DNA of 22,618 nucleotides from Spirochaetaceae bacterium UBA6243 (GTDB lineage: Bacteria; Spirochaetota; Spirochaetia; Treponematales; Rectinemataceae). Position numbers and translations under genes: made by a program. Shown here one piece after another: positions 15,884 to 22,618 of this stretch (positions are counted from its first letter, which is position 1; each line of letters starts with the position of its first letter). The notes under the pieces were generated by a model that was not told the DNA's origin, searched no databases, and saw only the letters and a list, made by a program, of their open reading frames with translations. The stretch is from assembly GCA_002441395.1 (NCBI GenBank), contig DJVZ01000017.1, positions 2,134 to 24,751 on the forward strand. The letters run 5' to 3'.

Positions 15884-16096
15884 TTATCAACAATCTGTCT
15901 CATTCTTTTATTACATGTTCTATTTATGTATTAACAGTAGTAATAGTAGTAAGTACAGTGTATATGTTGAAAACGTATTTAATTGTTTCATTGATATAGA
16001 ATTAATATTGTGGAAAACTTGTGTTGAAATTCGCCTGCAGACGCACTTTTTCCACAGGCTGAAGACTTTTCCACAGGAGCGAGGAGGTTGTCCACA
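15884..16096. other. oriC: oriC, dnaN side: DnaA-box cluster and AT-rich DNA between dnaA and dnaN
   Basis: The 338-base non-coding gap has boxes one mismatch from TTATCCACA. On the plus strand: TTATCAACA (15884-15892), TTTTCCACA (16048-16056), TTTTCCACA (16067-16075) and TTGTCCACA (16088-16096). Inverted: TGTGGAAAA (16009-16017). The last three plus-strand boxes begin 19 and 21 bases apart, two helical turns, on one DNA face. About 15900-16010 is strongly AT-rich and suits duplex opening. Genes diverge from here (dnaA, dnaN and on one strand, gyrBA on the other). This side resembles the incC half of the Bacillus origin. The location is well supported; the exact unwinding point is inferred. 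Confidence 0.8.
15938..15952 (+). other. DnaA-trio-like repeat
   Basis: Five consecutive triplets TAG-TAA-TAG-TAG-TAA, which read 3' to 5' are GAT/AAT. This is the DnaA-trio pattern described for basal bacterial origin unwinding. The polarity, reading 3' to 5' away from the boxes toward dnaN, is as expected. The nearest clear box (16009-16017) is about 57 bases away, more than in Bacillus. Confidence 0.5.
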
Positions 16097-16119
16097 GCTT
16101 TGCAACAGCAATTTGTGCC

Positions 16120-17592
16120 TCAAGAAACAGAATTTTCTTTGCATTCTTGAGTGATGCGGTTGACGGCTGAGGCGAAGAGAGAATCAAATTTTATGAGGTC
16201 CTCAATCTTTTGGCAGGAGTGCATGACAGTAGTGTGGTCGCGCCCATTGAACTCTGTGCCGATCTCCGTGGTGGAATAATCTGTCGTTTCCCTGATGATG
16301 AACATGGCGACTTGGCGGGCGAGGGCGATATTTTTGCTGCGCTTTTTGCCCTTCAAATCCGAGATTGACAATTTATAGTAGTCGGCTACGGTTTTTATAA
16401 TAGAGGAAACATCGATGGAAGGCGGCTTGAATGCGTTCGTCAATTGCTTGATGACATTCTGTGCTATTTCGTAGGTTGGTTCCACCTTGATGAGGTCCGC
16501 GTATGCGATGATCTGATGTATGCACGAATCCAGATCGCGGACATTTGTTTCAATGCTTTTGGCAATGAGGTTGATGACATCCTCGCTGAAGCTTTGCTTA
16601 TAGAGATCGAGTTTCTTCCTGATAATGGCCGCGCGCGTTTCAAAACCGGGTGTGGTGAGATCGGTCTTGAGGCCCATCATGAAACGGCTTTTGAGGCGTT
16701 CCGAAAAATCCTTCAGTTCCGAAGCCGGTCTGTCGCATGTGAATACAAGCTGTTTGTTCGAATCATACAGAGCGTTGAAGGTATGGAACAATTCTTCCTG
16801 AACGCCGTGTTTGCTTTGAAAAAAGTGAATGTCGTCGATCAGCAGCACATCGATGTTGCGGTATTTATTCTTAAAATCATTTGTGGTGCGGTCGTGGATT
16901 GTCTTGATAAACTCGTTCGTGAAATCTTCCGCGGTGACGCAGATAATGTGCAGTTCAGGATGCCGTTCCAGGATTCTGTTTCCTATGGCGTGCATAAGGT
17001 GCGTTTTTCCAAGACCAACTCCGCCATAGATGAGAAGAGGATTGTAGGATGTCCCTGGTATTTCAGCTACGGCTGCCGCCGCATTGAAGGCAAAGTTACT
17101 GTTTTCGCCGACTACAAAACTCTCAAAGGTATAGCGTGGCTGCAGGTTGCTCGAGCGCGGCTCGTGCATTCGGGCGGAAGGGCTTGCATAGGCTGTTTCG
17201 ATTGCAAAGTCCTCTTCTGCTTTTGAACGAGAATTCAATGACGCCGCGTCCGGCTGGAAAAGCTCGGCTTTTTCACTTTTAGGAGAGGGTTTGTTCGCTT
17301 GGGATGCCGTTTTCTGCTGGACAAAGTGCTGTTCAATGGGCGCGGGCTGGGCTTCCACCGACAGCTCCGTGGGCATACCGACGAGAGACGAAATTATTTC
17401 TTTCATGAATTTGCTGTATTTTCTTACAAACTGATCGCGAAGGAACATATTGTTTGCACGCAGACGGATGGTTCCATTTTCGAATCCAAGATATGCTAGC
17501 CTGAACCACATGATGAATTCAGATTCTGGAACCTGCGATTTAGCGATCTCGAGTGCTTTTTGCCAAATTATCTCATTACCATCATCATCCAT
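16120..17592 (-). CDS. dnaA: Chromosomal replication initiator protein DnaA
   Basis: 490 residues with all four domains. Domain I is about 1-75 (IIWQKALEIAKSQVPESEF). A variable Gln/Ser/Pro-rich domain II covers about 76-150. The AAA+ domain III starts at TFESFVVGENSNFAFNAA, with Walker A GGVGLGKTH (190-198) and Walker B LLIDDIHFF (250-258). DNA-binding domain IV has the signature STTEIGTEFNGRDHTTVMHS (about 440-459). DnaA-ATP binds the boxes on both sides of the gene and opens the origin. GGAG lies 9 bases before the ATG. Boxes at 17621-17640 sit between the possible promoter and the start, as expected for self-repression. Confidence 0.99.
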   Translation of the reverse strand: MDDDGNEIIWQKALEIAKSQVPESEFIMWFRLAYLGFENGTIRLRANNMFLRDQFVRKYSKFMKEIISSLVGMPTELSVEAQPAPIEQHFVQQKTASQANKPSPKSEKAELFQPDAASLNSRSKAEEDFAIETAYASPSARMHEPRSSNLQPRYTFESFVVGENSNFAFNAAAAVAEIPGTSYNPLLIYGGVGLGKTHLMHAIGNRILERHPELHIICVTAEDFTNEFIKTIHDRTTNDFKNKYRNIDVLLIDDIHFFQSKHGVQEELFHTFNALYDSNKQLVFTCDRPASELKDFSERLKSRFMMGLKTDLTTPGFETRAAIIRKKLDLYKQSFSEDVINLIAKSIETNVRDLDSCIHQIIAYADLIKVEPTYEIAQNVIKQLTNAFKPPSIDVSSIIKTVADYYKLSISDLKGKKRSKNIALARQVAMFIIRETTDYSTTEIGTEFNGRDHTTVMHSCQKIEDLIKFDSLFASAVNRITQECKENSVS

Positions 17593-17625
17593 TCGCCCAA
17601 AGCTCCAAGTCTTTTATATTATTTC

Positions 17626-17642
17626 CACAAGTTTTCCACAGG
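17626..17642 (+). repeat. 17-bp direct repeat, copy 1 (DnaA-box module)
   Basis: CACAAGTTTTCCACAGG, identical to 17874-17890. It comprises the end of one DnaA box, an AG spacer and a complete TTTTCCACA box. Confidence 0.9.
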
Positions 17643-17655
17643 GGCCAACGAATTC

Positions 17656-17685
17656 CCTATACACCTAATTGCCGTCTGCGCGCAA
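17656..17685 (-). promoter_or_regulatory. Possible dnaA promoter
   Basis: On the minus strand TTGCGC (17680-17685) and TATAGG (17656-17661) are 18 bases apart. The match is weak, but the predicted transcript start would fall just before the DnaA-box pair at 17621-17640, a good place for DnaA to block its own transcription. Confidence 0.3.
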
Positions 17686-17873
17686 GATGGGAACGGGACT
17701 ATTTTTGAAAATTTTAAAATATTGTTTAGGAAACAGACGAAAAATTGACTAAATCGCCATATTTTCTTCACAAAACATTAAAAAAAGTGAATAAAAAGTG
17801 TAACTATGCATGTTAAATGAAGGAATTAGCGTGCATATCCACAGGGAAATACACTGAATTACCACAAATTATG

Positions 17874-17890
17874 CACAAGTTTTCCACAGG
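17874..17890 (+). repeat. 17-bp direct repeat, copy 2 (DnaA-box module)
   Basis: Exact second copy of 17626-17642, on the gyrB side of the AT-rich stretch, 248 bases away. Confidence 0.9.
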
Positions 17891-17917
17891 CGGTGAGAAA
17901 ACCGCAGAGAGCTCTGC
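17890..17917. repeat. Two adjacent short hairpins before the gyrB promoter
   Basis: GCGGT/ACCGC (17890-17894 with 17901-17905, six-base loop) is followed at once by GCAGAG-AG-CTCTGC (17904-17917), sharing two bases. There is no U-run after them. They lie between the last DnaA box and the gyrB -35. They could be a protein-binding palindrome or origin structure; no known site was recognised. Confidence 0.4.
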
Positions 17918-17930
17918 CTTTCTCGTTCGC

Positions 17931-17959
17931 TTTACTCAAAAGCCTCAATCTGATATGAT
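17931..17959 (+). promoter_or_regulatory. Predicted gyrB-gyrA promoter with extended -10
   Basis: TTTACT (17931-17936), 17-base spacer, TATGAT (17954-17959), with TG one base before the -10 (17951-17952). The -35 matches four of six and the -10 five of six. The leader to the gyrB start is about 53 bases. Confidence 0.6.
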
Positions 17960-18019
17960 GACATAGAGATTTTTTCCCAAATCTTGAAACTATCCCCGGT
18001 TATTCCGTTCAGGATTATT

Positions 18020-19936
18020 ATGGAATCTACAACGAGTAATTATTCCGCAAGTACCATTCAAGTGCTCAAAGGACTGGAAGCCGTTCGCAAGCGGCCCGGC
18101 ATGTATATTGGTTCGACCAGCATTGAAGGCTTGCACCATCTTGTGTACGAAGTGGTCGATAATTCTATCGACGAAGCGCTCGCGGGCTTCTGCGACAATA
18201 TTGTCGTCGCGCTTGAGCGGCAGGATATCGTTCGCGTCGAGGATGACGGGCGCGGTATTCCTGTCGATATCCACCCAACCGAAGGCATTTCCGCCCTCGA
18301 GCTTGTCATGACCCGTCTGCATGCCGGCGGTAAATTCGACAAGAAGAACTACAAAGTCTCGGGTGGCCTGCACGGCGTCGGCGTGTCGGTCGTCAATGCG
18401 CTTTCCTCCTGGCTTGAAGTGTATGTGTATACCGGCGGAAAAGAATATTATCAAAAGTATCTTCGTGGTGTTCCCGAAAAACCGGTCGTGATGATTGGCG
18501 AAACAGACAAGCGCGGCACCCTTGTGCGCTTTCAGGCCGACCCGGAGATCTTCGAAGAGACGGTCTATTCCTTCGACGTGCTCAGCAACCGCCTCCGCGA
18601 GCTGGCCTTCCTCAACAAAGGTGTCAAAATCTCGCTTATCGACGAGCGACTTTCGCAGCTCAAACGCATTGAATTCAGGTTCGAGGGCGGACTCAGGGAG
18701 TTCGTCGAATATCTCAATAAAAACAAGAGCATTATCCACAAGGATGTCATCTATTTTTCGGGTGTTCGGGACGAGGTCGAGATCGAAGTCGGCATTCAGT
18801 ACAACGATGGCTACAATGAAACCATGTTCTCCTACGTCAATGGCATCAATACGCGCGAAGGTGGCACGCACCTTATAGGATTCAGAAACGCGCTTACGAA
18901 GGTCATCAACGATTTCTTCAAAAAGTCTAAGCATAATAAGAAAATAGAAGAGAATCTTTCGGGTGATGACGTTCGCGAAGGTCTGACGGCTATCTTGTCG
19001 GTGAAAGTCATGGAGCCCCAGTTTGAAGGCCAGACCAAAGGTAAACTCGGCAATAGCGAAGTCAAGGGCATTGTAGAGGGATTCCTTTCGGATCAGCTCG
19101 ATCTCTATTTCCAAAAGAATCCCGATGTCATCAACATCATTCTCGAAAAATGCACGACCGCGGCCCGCGCGCGCATCGCGGCACGGCAGGCGCGAGAGCT
19201 CACGCGCCGTAAAAGCCTCTTGGATGCCTCAAGCCTGCCGGGCAAGCTCGCCGATTGTCAGGAAAAGGATCCCACCAAGTGTGAACTTTTCATCGTAGAG
19301 GGCGATTCGGCAGGAGGCTCCGCAAAGATGGGCCGCAACAGGGTGAATCAGGCCATCCTGCCGCTCTGGGGGAAAATGCTCAATGTGGAGAAAGCCCGTC
19401 TGGACAAAGTGATCGGCAACGACAAGCTTCAGCCGATCATCGCGAGCCTCGGGACTGGTATCGGAGAAGATTTCAATGTCTCGAAGCTTCGCTACCACAA
19501 GGTCGTCATCATGGCGGATGCCGATGTCGACGGTTCGCACATCCGAACCTTGCTGCTCACCTTCTTTTATCGCTATATGACCGAACTTATCGAAAAAGGG
19601 CATGTCTATCTGGCGATGCCGCCCCTCTATCGCGTTGTGTACGACAAAGAGGCGCACTACGCCTATAGCGACGAAGAAAAGGACCAGCTTCTCTCTGAAA
19701 CAAATAAAGACTCTGCAAAGATTTCCGTGCAGCGCTACAAAGGTTTGGGCGAAATGAACCCGGAACAGCTTTGGGAAACAACCATGGACCCCGAGCGACG
19801 GCTCATCAAGCGGATCACTATGGAGGATGCGATTCTTGCGGAAGAGATGTTCGTCACGCTGATGGGCGAACAGGTGGAGCCGCGGCGCCTGTTTATCGAA
19901 GAAAACGCGCTCGCGGTATCGAATCTCGATGTATAA
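18020..19936 (+). CDS. gyrB: DNA gyrase subunit B
   Basis: 638 residues from the ATG at 18020 (AGGA 5 bases upstream). A TTG-started extension to 17984 is rejected because it would run back toward the promoter. The GHKL ATPase has Glu44 in YEVVDNSIDEA, DDGRGIPVD (75-83) and GGLHGVGVSVVNALS. A transducer domain follows. The TOPRIM domain has Glu428 in EGDSAGGSAK and the DADVDGSHIR metal site (500-509), and the protein ends with the QRYKGLGEMNPEQLWETTM block. It is the short form without the E. coli insert. Trp450 in LPLWGKMLNVEKA replaces the Lys/Arg usual in enteric GyrB, a variant also common in anaerobes. It is followed by gyrA after 9 bases. Confidence 0.98.
   Translation: MESTTSNYSASTIQVLKGLEAVRKRPGMYIGSTSIEGLHHLVYEVVDNSIDEALAGFCDNIVVALERQDIVRVEDDGRGIPVDIHPTEGISALELVMTRLHAGGKFDKKNYKVSGGLHGVGVSVVNALSSWLEVYVYTGGKEYYQKYLRGVPEKPVVMIGETDKRGTLVRFQADPEIFEETVYSFDVLSNRLRELAFLNKGVKISLIDERLSQLKRIEFRFEGGLREFVEYLNKNKSIIHKDVIYFSGVRDEVEIEVGIQYNDGYNETMFSYVNGINTREGGTHLIGFRNALTKVINDFFKKSKHNKKIEENLSGDDVREGLTAILSVKVMEPQFEGQTKGKLGNSEVKGIVEGFLSDQLDLYFQKNPDVINIILEKCTTAARARIAARQARELTRRKSLLDASSLPGKLADCQEKDPTKCELFIVEGDSAGGSAKMGRNRVNQAILPLWGKMLNVEKARLDKVIGNDKLQPIIASLGTGIGEDFNVSKLRYHKVVIMADADVDGSHIRTLLLTFFYRYMTELIEKGHVYLAMPPLYRVVYDKEAHYAYSDEEKDQLLSETNKDSAKISVQRYKGLGEMNPEQLWETTMDPERRLIKRITMEDAILAEEMFVTLMGEQVEPRRLFIEENALAVSNLDV
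18732..18740 (+). other. Exact consensus DnaA box inside gyrB
   Basis: TTATCCACA, the only perfect match I noticed in the window, lies in gyrB codons for Ile-Ile-His-Lys. It may be chance, as an exact nonamer is expected about 0.17 times in both strands of a window this size, or it may be an accessory site that titrates DnaA. Confidence 0.4.
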
Positions 19937-19945
19937 AGGCAGATT

Positions 19946-22378
19946 ATGATGGCGGAAAGCAGCAATATCATTCCTGTTCCAATAGAGGAAGAGGTCAAAA
20001 CCTCATATCTCAACTACGCGATGTCTGTCATTGTCTCGCGCGCGCTGCCGGATGTGCGGGATGGGCTCAAGCCGGTGCACAGGCGGCTTCTGTATGCCAT
20101 GGAAGAGCTGGGGCTGCACAATAATGCGCCGACCAAGAAAAGCGCGCGCATCACCGGCGATGCCATGGGTAAGTATCACCCGCATGGAGACTTATCGCTG
20201 TATGACGCGCTTGTGCGCATGGCCCAGGATTTTTCGCTGCGCTATCCCCTTGTGCAGGGACAAGGGAATTTTGGTTCCATCGACGGAGACCCGGCCGCGG
20301 CGAGCCGTTACACCGAGGCGAAACTCTCCAAACTCGGTGAAGAGATGCTCGCGGACCTCGACAAGGAGACTGTCGATTTTGTGCCTAATTACGACGAAAG
20401 CCTCAAGGAGCCCAGCGTCCTTCCTTCAGCGATACCGAATTTGCTCATCAATGGCTCGAGCGGCATTGCCGTCGGCATGGCGACGAACATGGCACCCCAC
20501 AATCTCCGCGAGGTTGGCCAGGCGATCGAAGCCTACATCGACAATCATGAAATAACTATTGATGGTTTAATGAATTACATAAAAGGCCCCGATTTCCCGA
20601 CCGGCGGCATTCTCTACGGCATGCAGGGAATTCGCGATGCCTATGAGACGGGGCGCGGCCGGCTGACGGTGCGCGGGCGCTTTGTGATCGAGACTATGAA
20701 GAGTGGCCGCGAGCAGATCGTCTTCACCGAAATTCCTTATGCGTTGAATAAAACCACGCTCGTGACGCGCATTGCCGAGTTGGTGCGCGAGAAGCAGATC
20801 GACGGCATCTCGGATCTGCGCGATGAAAGCGACAGGGAGGGGATCCGCATCGTGCTCGAACTCCGGAAGGGCGCCATCACAAAAATAGTGCTCAACCAGT
20901 TGTTTATGCATACACCACTGCAGAGTACGTTTGGCGTCATAAATCTCGCGCTTGTGGATGGCGCCCCGAAATGCCTCAATTTGAAAGAACTCATTGTTTA
21001 TTTTGTCCAGCACCGATTCGAAGTGATCACGCGCCGTTCACAATTCGAGTTAAAGAAGGCCGAGGAGCGCGCCCACATACTGCGCGGACTGGTGATTGCC
21101 CTCCGGAATATCGACGAAGTGGTCGCCGTCATTAAATCGAGCAAGAATATCGACACGGCGAAGGCGCGCCTGCGCGAGCGATTCGATTTAAGCGAGGCTC
21201 AGGCACAGGCCATCGTCGATATGCGTCTCGGCCGCCTTACCAGCCTCGAAACGGAAAAAATTCTTGCCGAACTGAAAGAGATTGAGACACGAATCGAGTA
21301 TTTGAAATCTTTGCTCGCAGACCCAGGCGCGATCTATCAGGTGATAAAGCAGGAAACGCACGATTTGGCCGAAAAATACGGCGATGAGCGGCGAACCGAG
21401 ATTGTCCCGAACCAGGTCGAGCAGATAAACCTCGAGGACCTCATAAAACCCGAGGAGATGGTCATTCTCATTTCCAACAAAGGCTTCATCAAGCGCATTT
21501 CGGTGAATCAGTATAGATCGCAGGGCCGGGGCGGCAAAGGATCGAATTCCGCCTCCTTGCTCGATGATGATTTTATCCAGCAGCTCTTCATCGCGAATAC
21601 ACACGATTATCTTCTCTTTATTTCAAGCTGGGGCAAGGCCTACTGGCTCAAGGCGCTTGAGATTCCGGAGGCGAGCCGGCAGGCGAGGGGCAGCCATGTT
21701 CGATCTTTGCTTGCGATTTCCGAGGATGAAGAGATCACCGCGGTCGTCGATTTCAGCGACTTTTCCGAGCACGAATTTATTTTGATGGGGACCCTCAACG
21801 GTGTTGTGAAAAAAGTCGCGACCAAGGAGTTTGCCAACGCAAAGACGCGCGGCATCATCGGCATTTCGCTCGACGAGGGCGACAGGCTGGTCTCGGCGAT
21901 CCTGACCGGCGGTTCCGATGAAGTCGTGCTCATTTCCCGCAATGGGCTTGCGCTGCGCATGGAAGAGTCGCAGGTCCGACAGATGGGACGCACCGCACGG
22001 GGCGTCCGTGGGATATCCTTGCAGGAAGGCGACGAGCTTGCCGCAATGCTCAGGGTCGACAGCCAGGAATCGATGCTCATCATTACACAAAAGGGATCCG
22101 GAAAGCGTGTAAGATATGAGCTGTTTACCCCGCACGCCAGGGGGACACACGGACAGATCATCTACGACCCGGATGAAGCTTCGGGCGAAGTGATAAAAGC
22201 GGTTTCCGTGCGCGAGGAGGACGAAGTCGTGGCCATTACCTCAACGGGGAAGACCATCAAGCTGAGCGTTTCCTCTGTCCGCGAGATGGGAAAGGCCGCT
22301 CACGGCGTGCGAATCGTAAATATTGATCCGCCCGATTCCGTGATTGGAATGGACAAGATCATCCAGCAGCAGGAGTGA
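19946..22378 (+). CDS. gyrA: DNA gyrase subunit A
   Basis: 810 residues. The breakage-reunion domain (about 1-500) has the catalytic tyrosine Tyr122 in AAASRYTEAKL, preceded by Arg121, and GQGNFGSIDGD. The C-terminal beta-pinwheel (about 505-800) has the GyrA box QGRGGKG at 526-532, which marks a true gyrase rather than topoisomerase IV. Numbering from the first Met coincides with E. coli. The quinolone region reads HPHGDLSLYDALVRMAQ: position 83 is Leu and 84 is Ser, while Asp82 and Asp87 are kept. Leu83 is the classic resistance residue in enteric bacteria. Tandem ATGs lie at 19946 and 19949; AAGG at 19936-19939 suits either. With GyrB it introduces negative supercoils. Confidence 0.98.
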   Translation: MMAESSNIIPVPIEEEVKTSYLNYAMSVIVSRALPDVRDGLKPVHRRLLYAMEELGLHNNAPTKKSARITGDAMGKYHPHGDLSLYDALVRMAQDFSLRYPLVQGQGNFGSIDGDPAAASRYTEAKLSKLGEEMLADLDKETVDFVPNYDESLKEPSVLPSAIPNLLINGSSGIAVGMATNMAPHNLREVGQAIEAYIDNHEITIDGLMNYIKGPDFPTGGILYGMQGIRDAYETGRGRLTVRGRFVIETMKSGREQIVFTEIPYALNKTTLVTRIAELVREKQIDGISDLRDESDREGIRIVLELRKGAITKIVLNQLFMHTPLQSTFGVINLALVDGAPKCLNLKELIVYFVQHRFEVITRRSQFELKKAEERAHILRGLVIALRNIDEVVAVIKSSKNIDTAKARLRERFDLSEAQAQAIVDMRLGRLTSLETEKILAELKEIETRIEYLKSLLADPGAIYQVIKQETHDLAEKYGDERRTEIVPNQVEQINLEDLIKPEEMVILISNKGFIKRISVNQYRSQGRGGKGSNSASLLDDDFIQQLFIANTHDYLLFISSWGKAYWLKALEIPEASRQARGSHVRSLLAISEDEEITAVVDFSDFSEHEFILMGTLNGVVKKVATKEFANAKTRGIIGISLDEGDRLVSAILTGGSDEVVLISRNGLALRMEESQVRQMGRTARGVRGISLQEGDELAAMLRVDSQESMLIITQKGSGKRVRYELFTPHARGTHGQIIYDPDEASGEVIKAVSVREEDEVVAITSTGKTIKLSVSSVREMGKAAHGVRIVNIDPPDSVIGMDKIIQQQE

Positions 22379-22416
22379 GGACGGCGCATCGCTGCCGGAG
22401 GCCGCCGCAGACGTCC
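22379..22416 (+). other. GC-rich inverted repeat after gyrA
   Basis: GGACG (22379-22383) pairs with CGTCC (22412-22416) around a G+C-rich interior that can pair further. It directly follows the gyrA stop. No T-run follows within the next 20 bases, so it is at best an atypical transcript end. Confidence 0.3.
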
Positions 22417-22463
22417 TGACTGAAGGGTTGTCTCTTCCCTGTTTTTCCTTGAGCGACCCAAAA

Positions 22464-22479
22464 CGTTTCACGTGGAACA
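22464..22479. other. parS: parS-like ParB-binding site 1
   Basis: The reverse complement matches the 16-base parS consensus TGTTNCACGTGAAACA at all positions but the last (15 of 16). ParB/Spo0J loads at such sites near the origin to organise and segregate it. The position, a few kilobases from oriC, is as expected. Confidence 0.8.
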
Positions 22480-22563
22480 ATGTGATGTTTGAGGCCCCGG
22501 TTATATTAGTTTTGGGGCGGCCAGCCTGTAAAATCGCGACAACATCCCTGGTGCGGGTATCTC

Positions 22564-22586
22564 AAAAGGTTGTGGCCGAACCTTTT
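22564..22586. terminator. Possible bidirectional terminator downstream of gyrA
   Basis: AAAAGGTT (22564-22571) and AACCTTTT (22579-22586) form a perfect 8-base stem with a 7-base loop. The T-run is part of the stem and only two pairs are G-C, so the hairpin is weak. It lies between the two parS sites. Confidence 0.4.
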
Positions 22587-22598
22587 CGTGCATCAAAA

Positions 22599-22618
22599 AT
22601 GTTTCACGTGGAACAATG
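22599..22618 (+). CDS. Possible start of the next gene (partial, reads MFHVEQ)
   Basis: An ATG at 22599 would read M-F-H-V-E-Q through the parS site to the window edge. In several bacteria origin-proximal genes such as rsmG or mnmG begin with MFHVKH for the same reason: parS overlaps the start. No ribosome site is visible upstream, and only six codons are present. Confidence 0.25.
22600..22615. other. parS: parS site 2, exact match
   Basis: The reverse complement is TGTTCCACGTGAAACA, an exact match to the Bacillus-type parS consensus (N = C). It is 136 bases from site 1 in the same orientation. The 18 bases 22601-22618 repeat 22465-22482. Confidence 0.9.

Larger units (their letters stand above)
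17593..17888. other. oriC: oriC, gyrB side: DnaA boxes upstream of dnaA
   Basis: The dnaA-gyrB gap is 427 bases without a gene. It contains ATTTCCACA (17621-17629, two mismatches), TTTTCCACA (17632-17640), ATATCCACA (17835-17843), TTATGCACA (17869-17877) and TTTTCCACA (17880-17888), all in one orientation. Two box pairs have the same build: boxes 11 bases apart with AG between, followed by GG. A 17-base segment (17626-17642) recurs exactly at 17874-17890. Between the pairs the DNA is AT-rich (about 17700-17820). This matches the upstream half of a bipartite origin and a dnaA control region. Confidence 0.75.

Noticed and set aside
15782..16119. RNA gene or small protein in the dnaA-dnaN gap
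   Set aside because: Short frames there are AT-rich and contain DnaA boxes; no tRNA-like fold or ribosome site was seen.
17990..19114. 374-codon open frame opposite gyrB
   Set aside because: Antisense shadow of gyrB caused by codon bias; it has no family features.
22400..22460. Terminator from AGGG/CCCT before the T-run at 22441
   Set aside because: The stem is only four pairs with a nine-base loop, too weak to call.
1..22618. CRISPR arrays, insertion sequences, prophage or defence genes
   Set aside because: No spaced direct repeats, transposase or phage-like frames were found; the window is core chromosome.

Overview
The window looks like the replication-origin region of a spirochaete-type (Treponema/Rectinema-like) diderm bacterium. 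The assignment rests on the block dnaA-dnaN-recF-DUF721(DciA)-rpmH-rnpA-yidD-yidC-jag diverging from gyrB-gyrA, on a YidC with a large periplasmic domain (typical of bacteria with an outer membrane), on a clostridial/treponemal-order rnfCDGEAB cluster, and on a cell-wall peptidase carrying a barrel-like tail. The phylum is an inference; no 16S gene or taxon-specific marker is present.

Layout, left to right. (1) 1-1424, plus: the last 29 codons of a TldD-type gene, coupled to a TldE/PmbA gene. (2) 1421-2611, minus: metK, whose stop codon interlocks with that of tldE. (3) 2820-3896, plus: an exported NlpC/P60 peptidase with a C-terminal beta-rich domain. (4) 3972-9083, minus: a complete six-gene rnfCDGEAB operon for a ferredoxin:NAD+ oxidoreductase ion pump, with its own promoter and a strong strand-specific terminator. 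(5) 9366-12978, minus: jag, yidC, yidD, rnpA and rpmH, read from a near-consensus promoter at 13064-13093 and ended by a terminator at 9304-9333. rpmH (51 codons) is a short gene here. (6) 13090-17592, minus: dciA-like DUF721, recF, dnaN and dnaA. (7) 18020-22378, plus: gyrB and gyrA. (8) 22379-22618: non-coding DNA with two ParB-binding parS sites, the second possibly overlapping the start of the next gene.

The origin: DnaA-box clusters lie on both sides of dnaA (15884-16096 and 17621-17888), each beside AT-rich DNA, and the dnaA-dnaN gap also contains a DnaA-trio-like run (15938-15952). This is the bipartite arrangement known from Bacillus and Helicobacter. Everything from dnaA leftward to rnfB is on the minus strand and gyrBA are on the plus strand, so both blocks are transcribed away from the origin, in the leading-strand sense.

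Most genes are core housekeeping genes. I did not find a clearly new multi-gene system. The points most worth a second look are the bipartite origin with its repeated box-pair module, the parS pair, the peptidase/barrel fusion, leucine at GyrA position 83, and the hairpin leaders of rpmH and metK.
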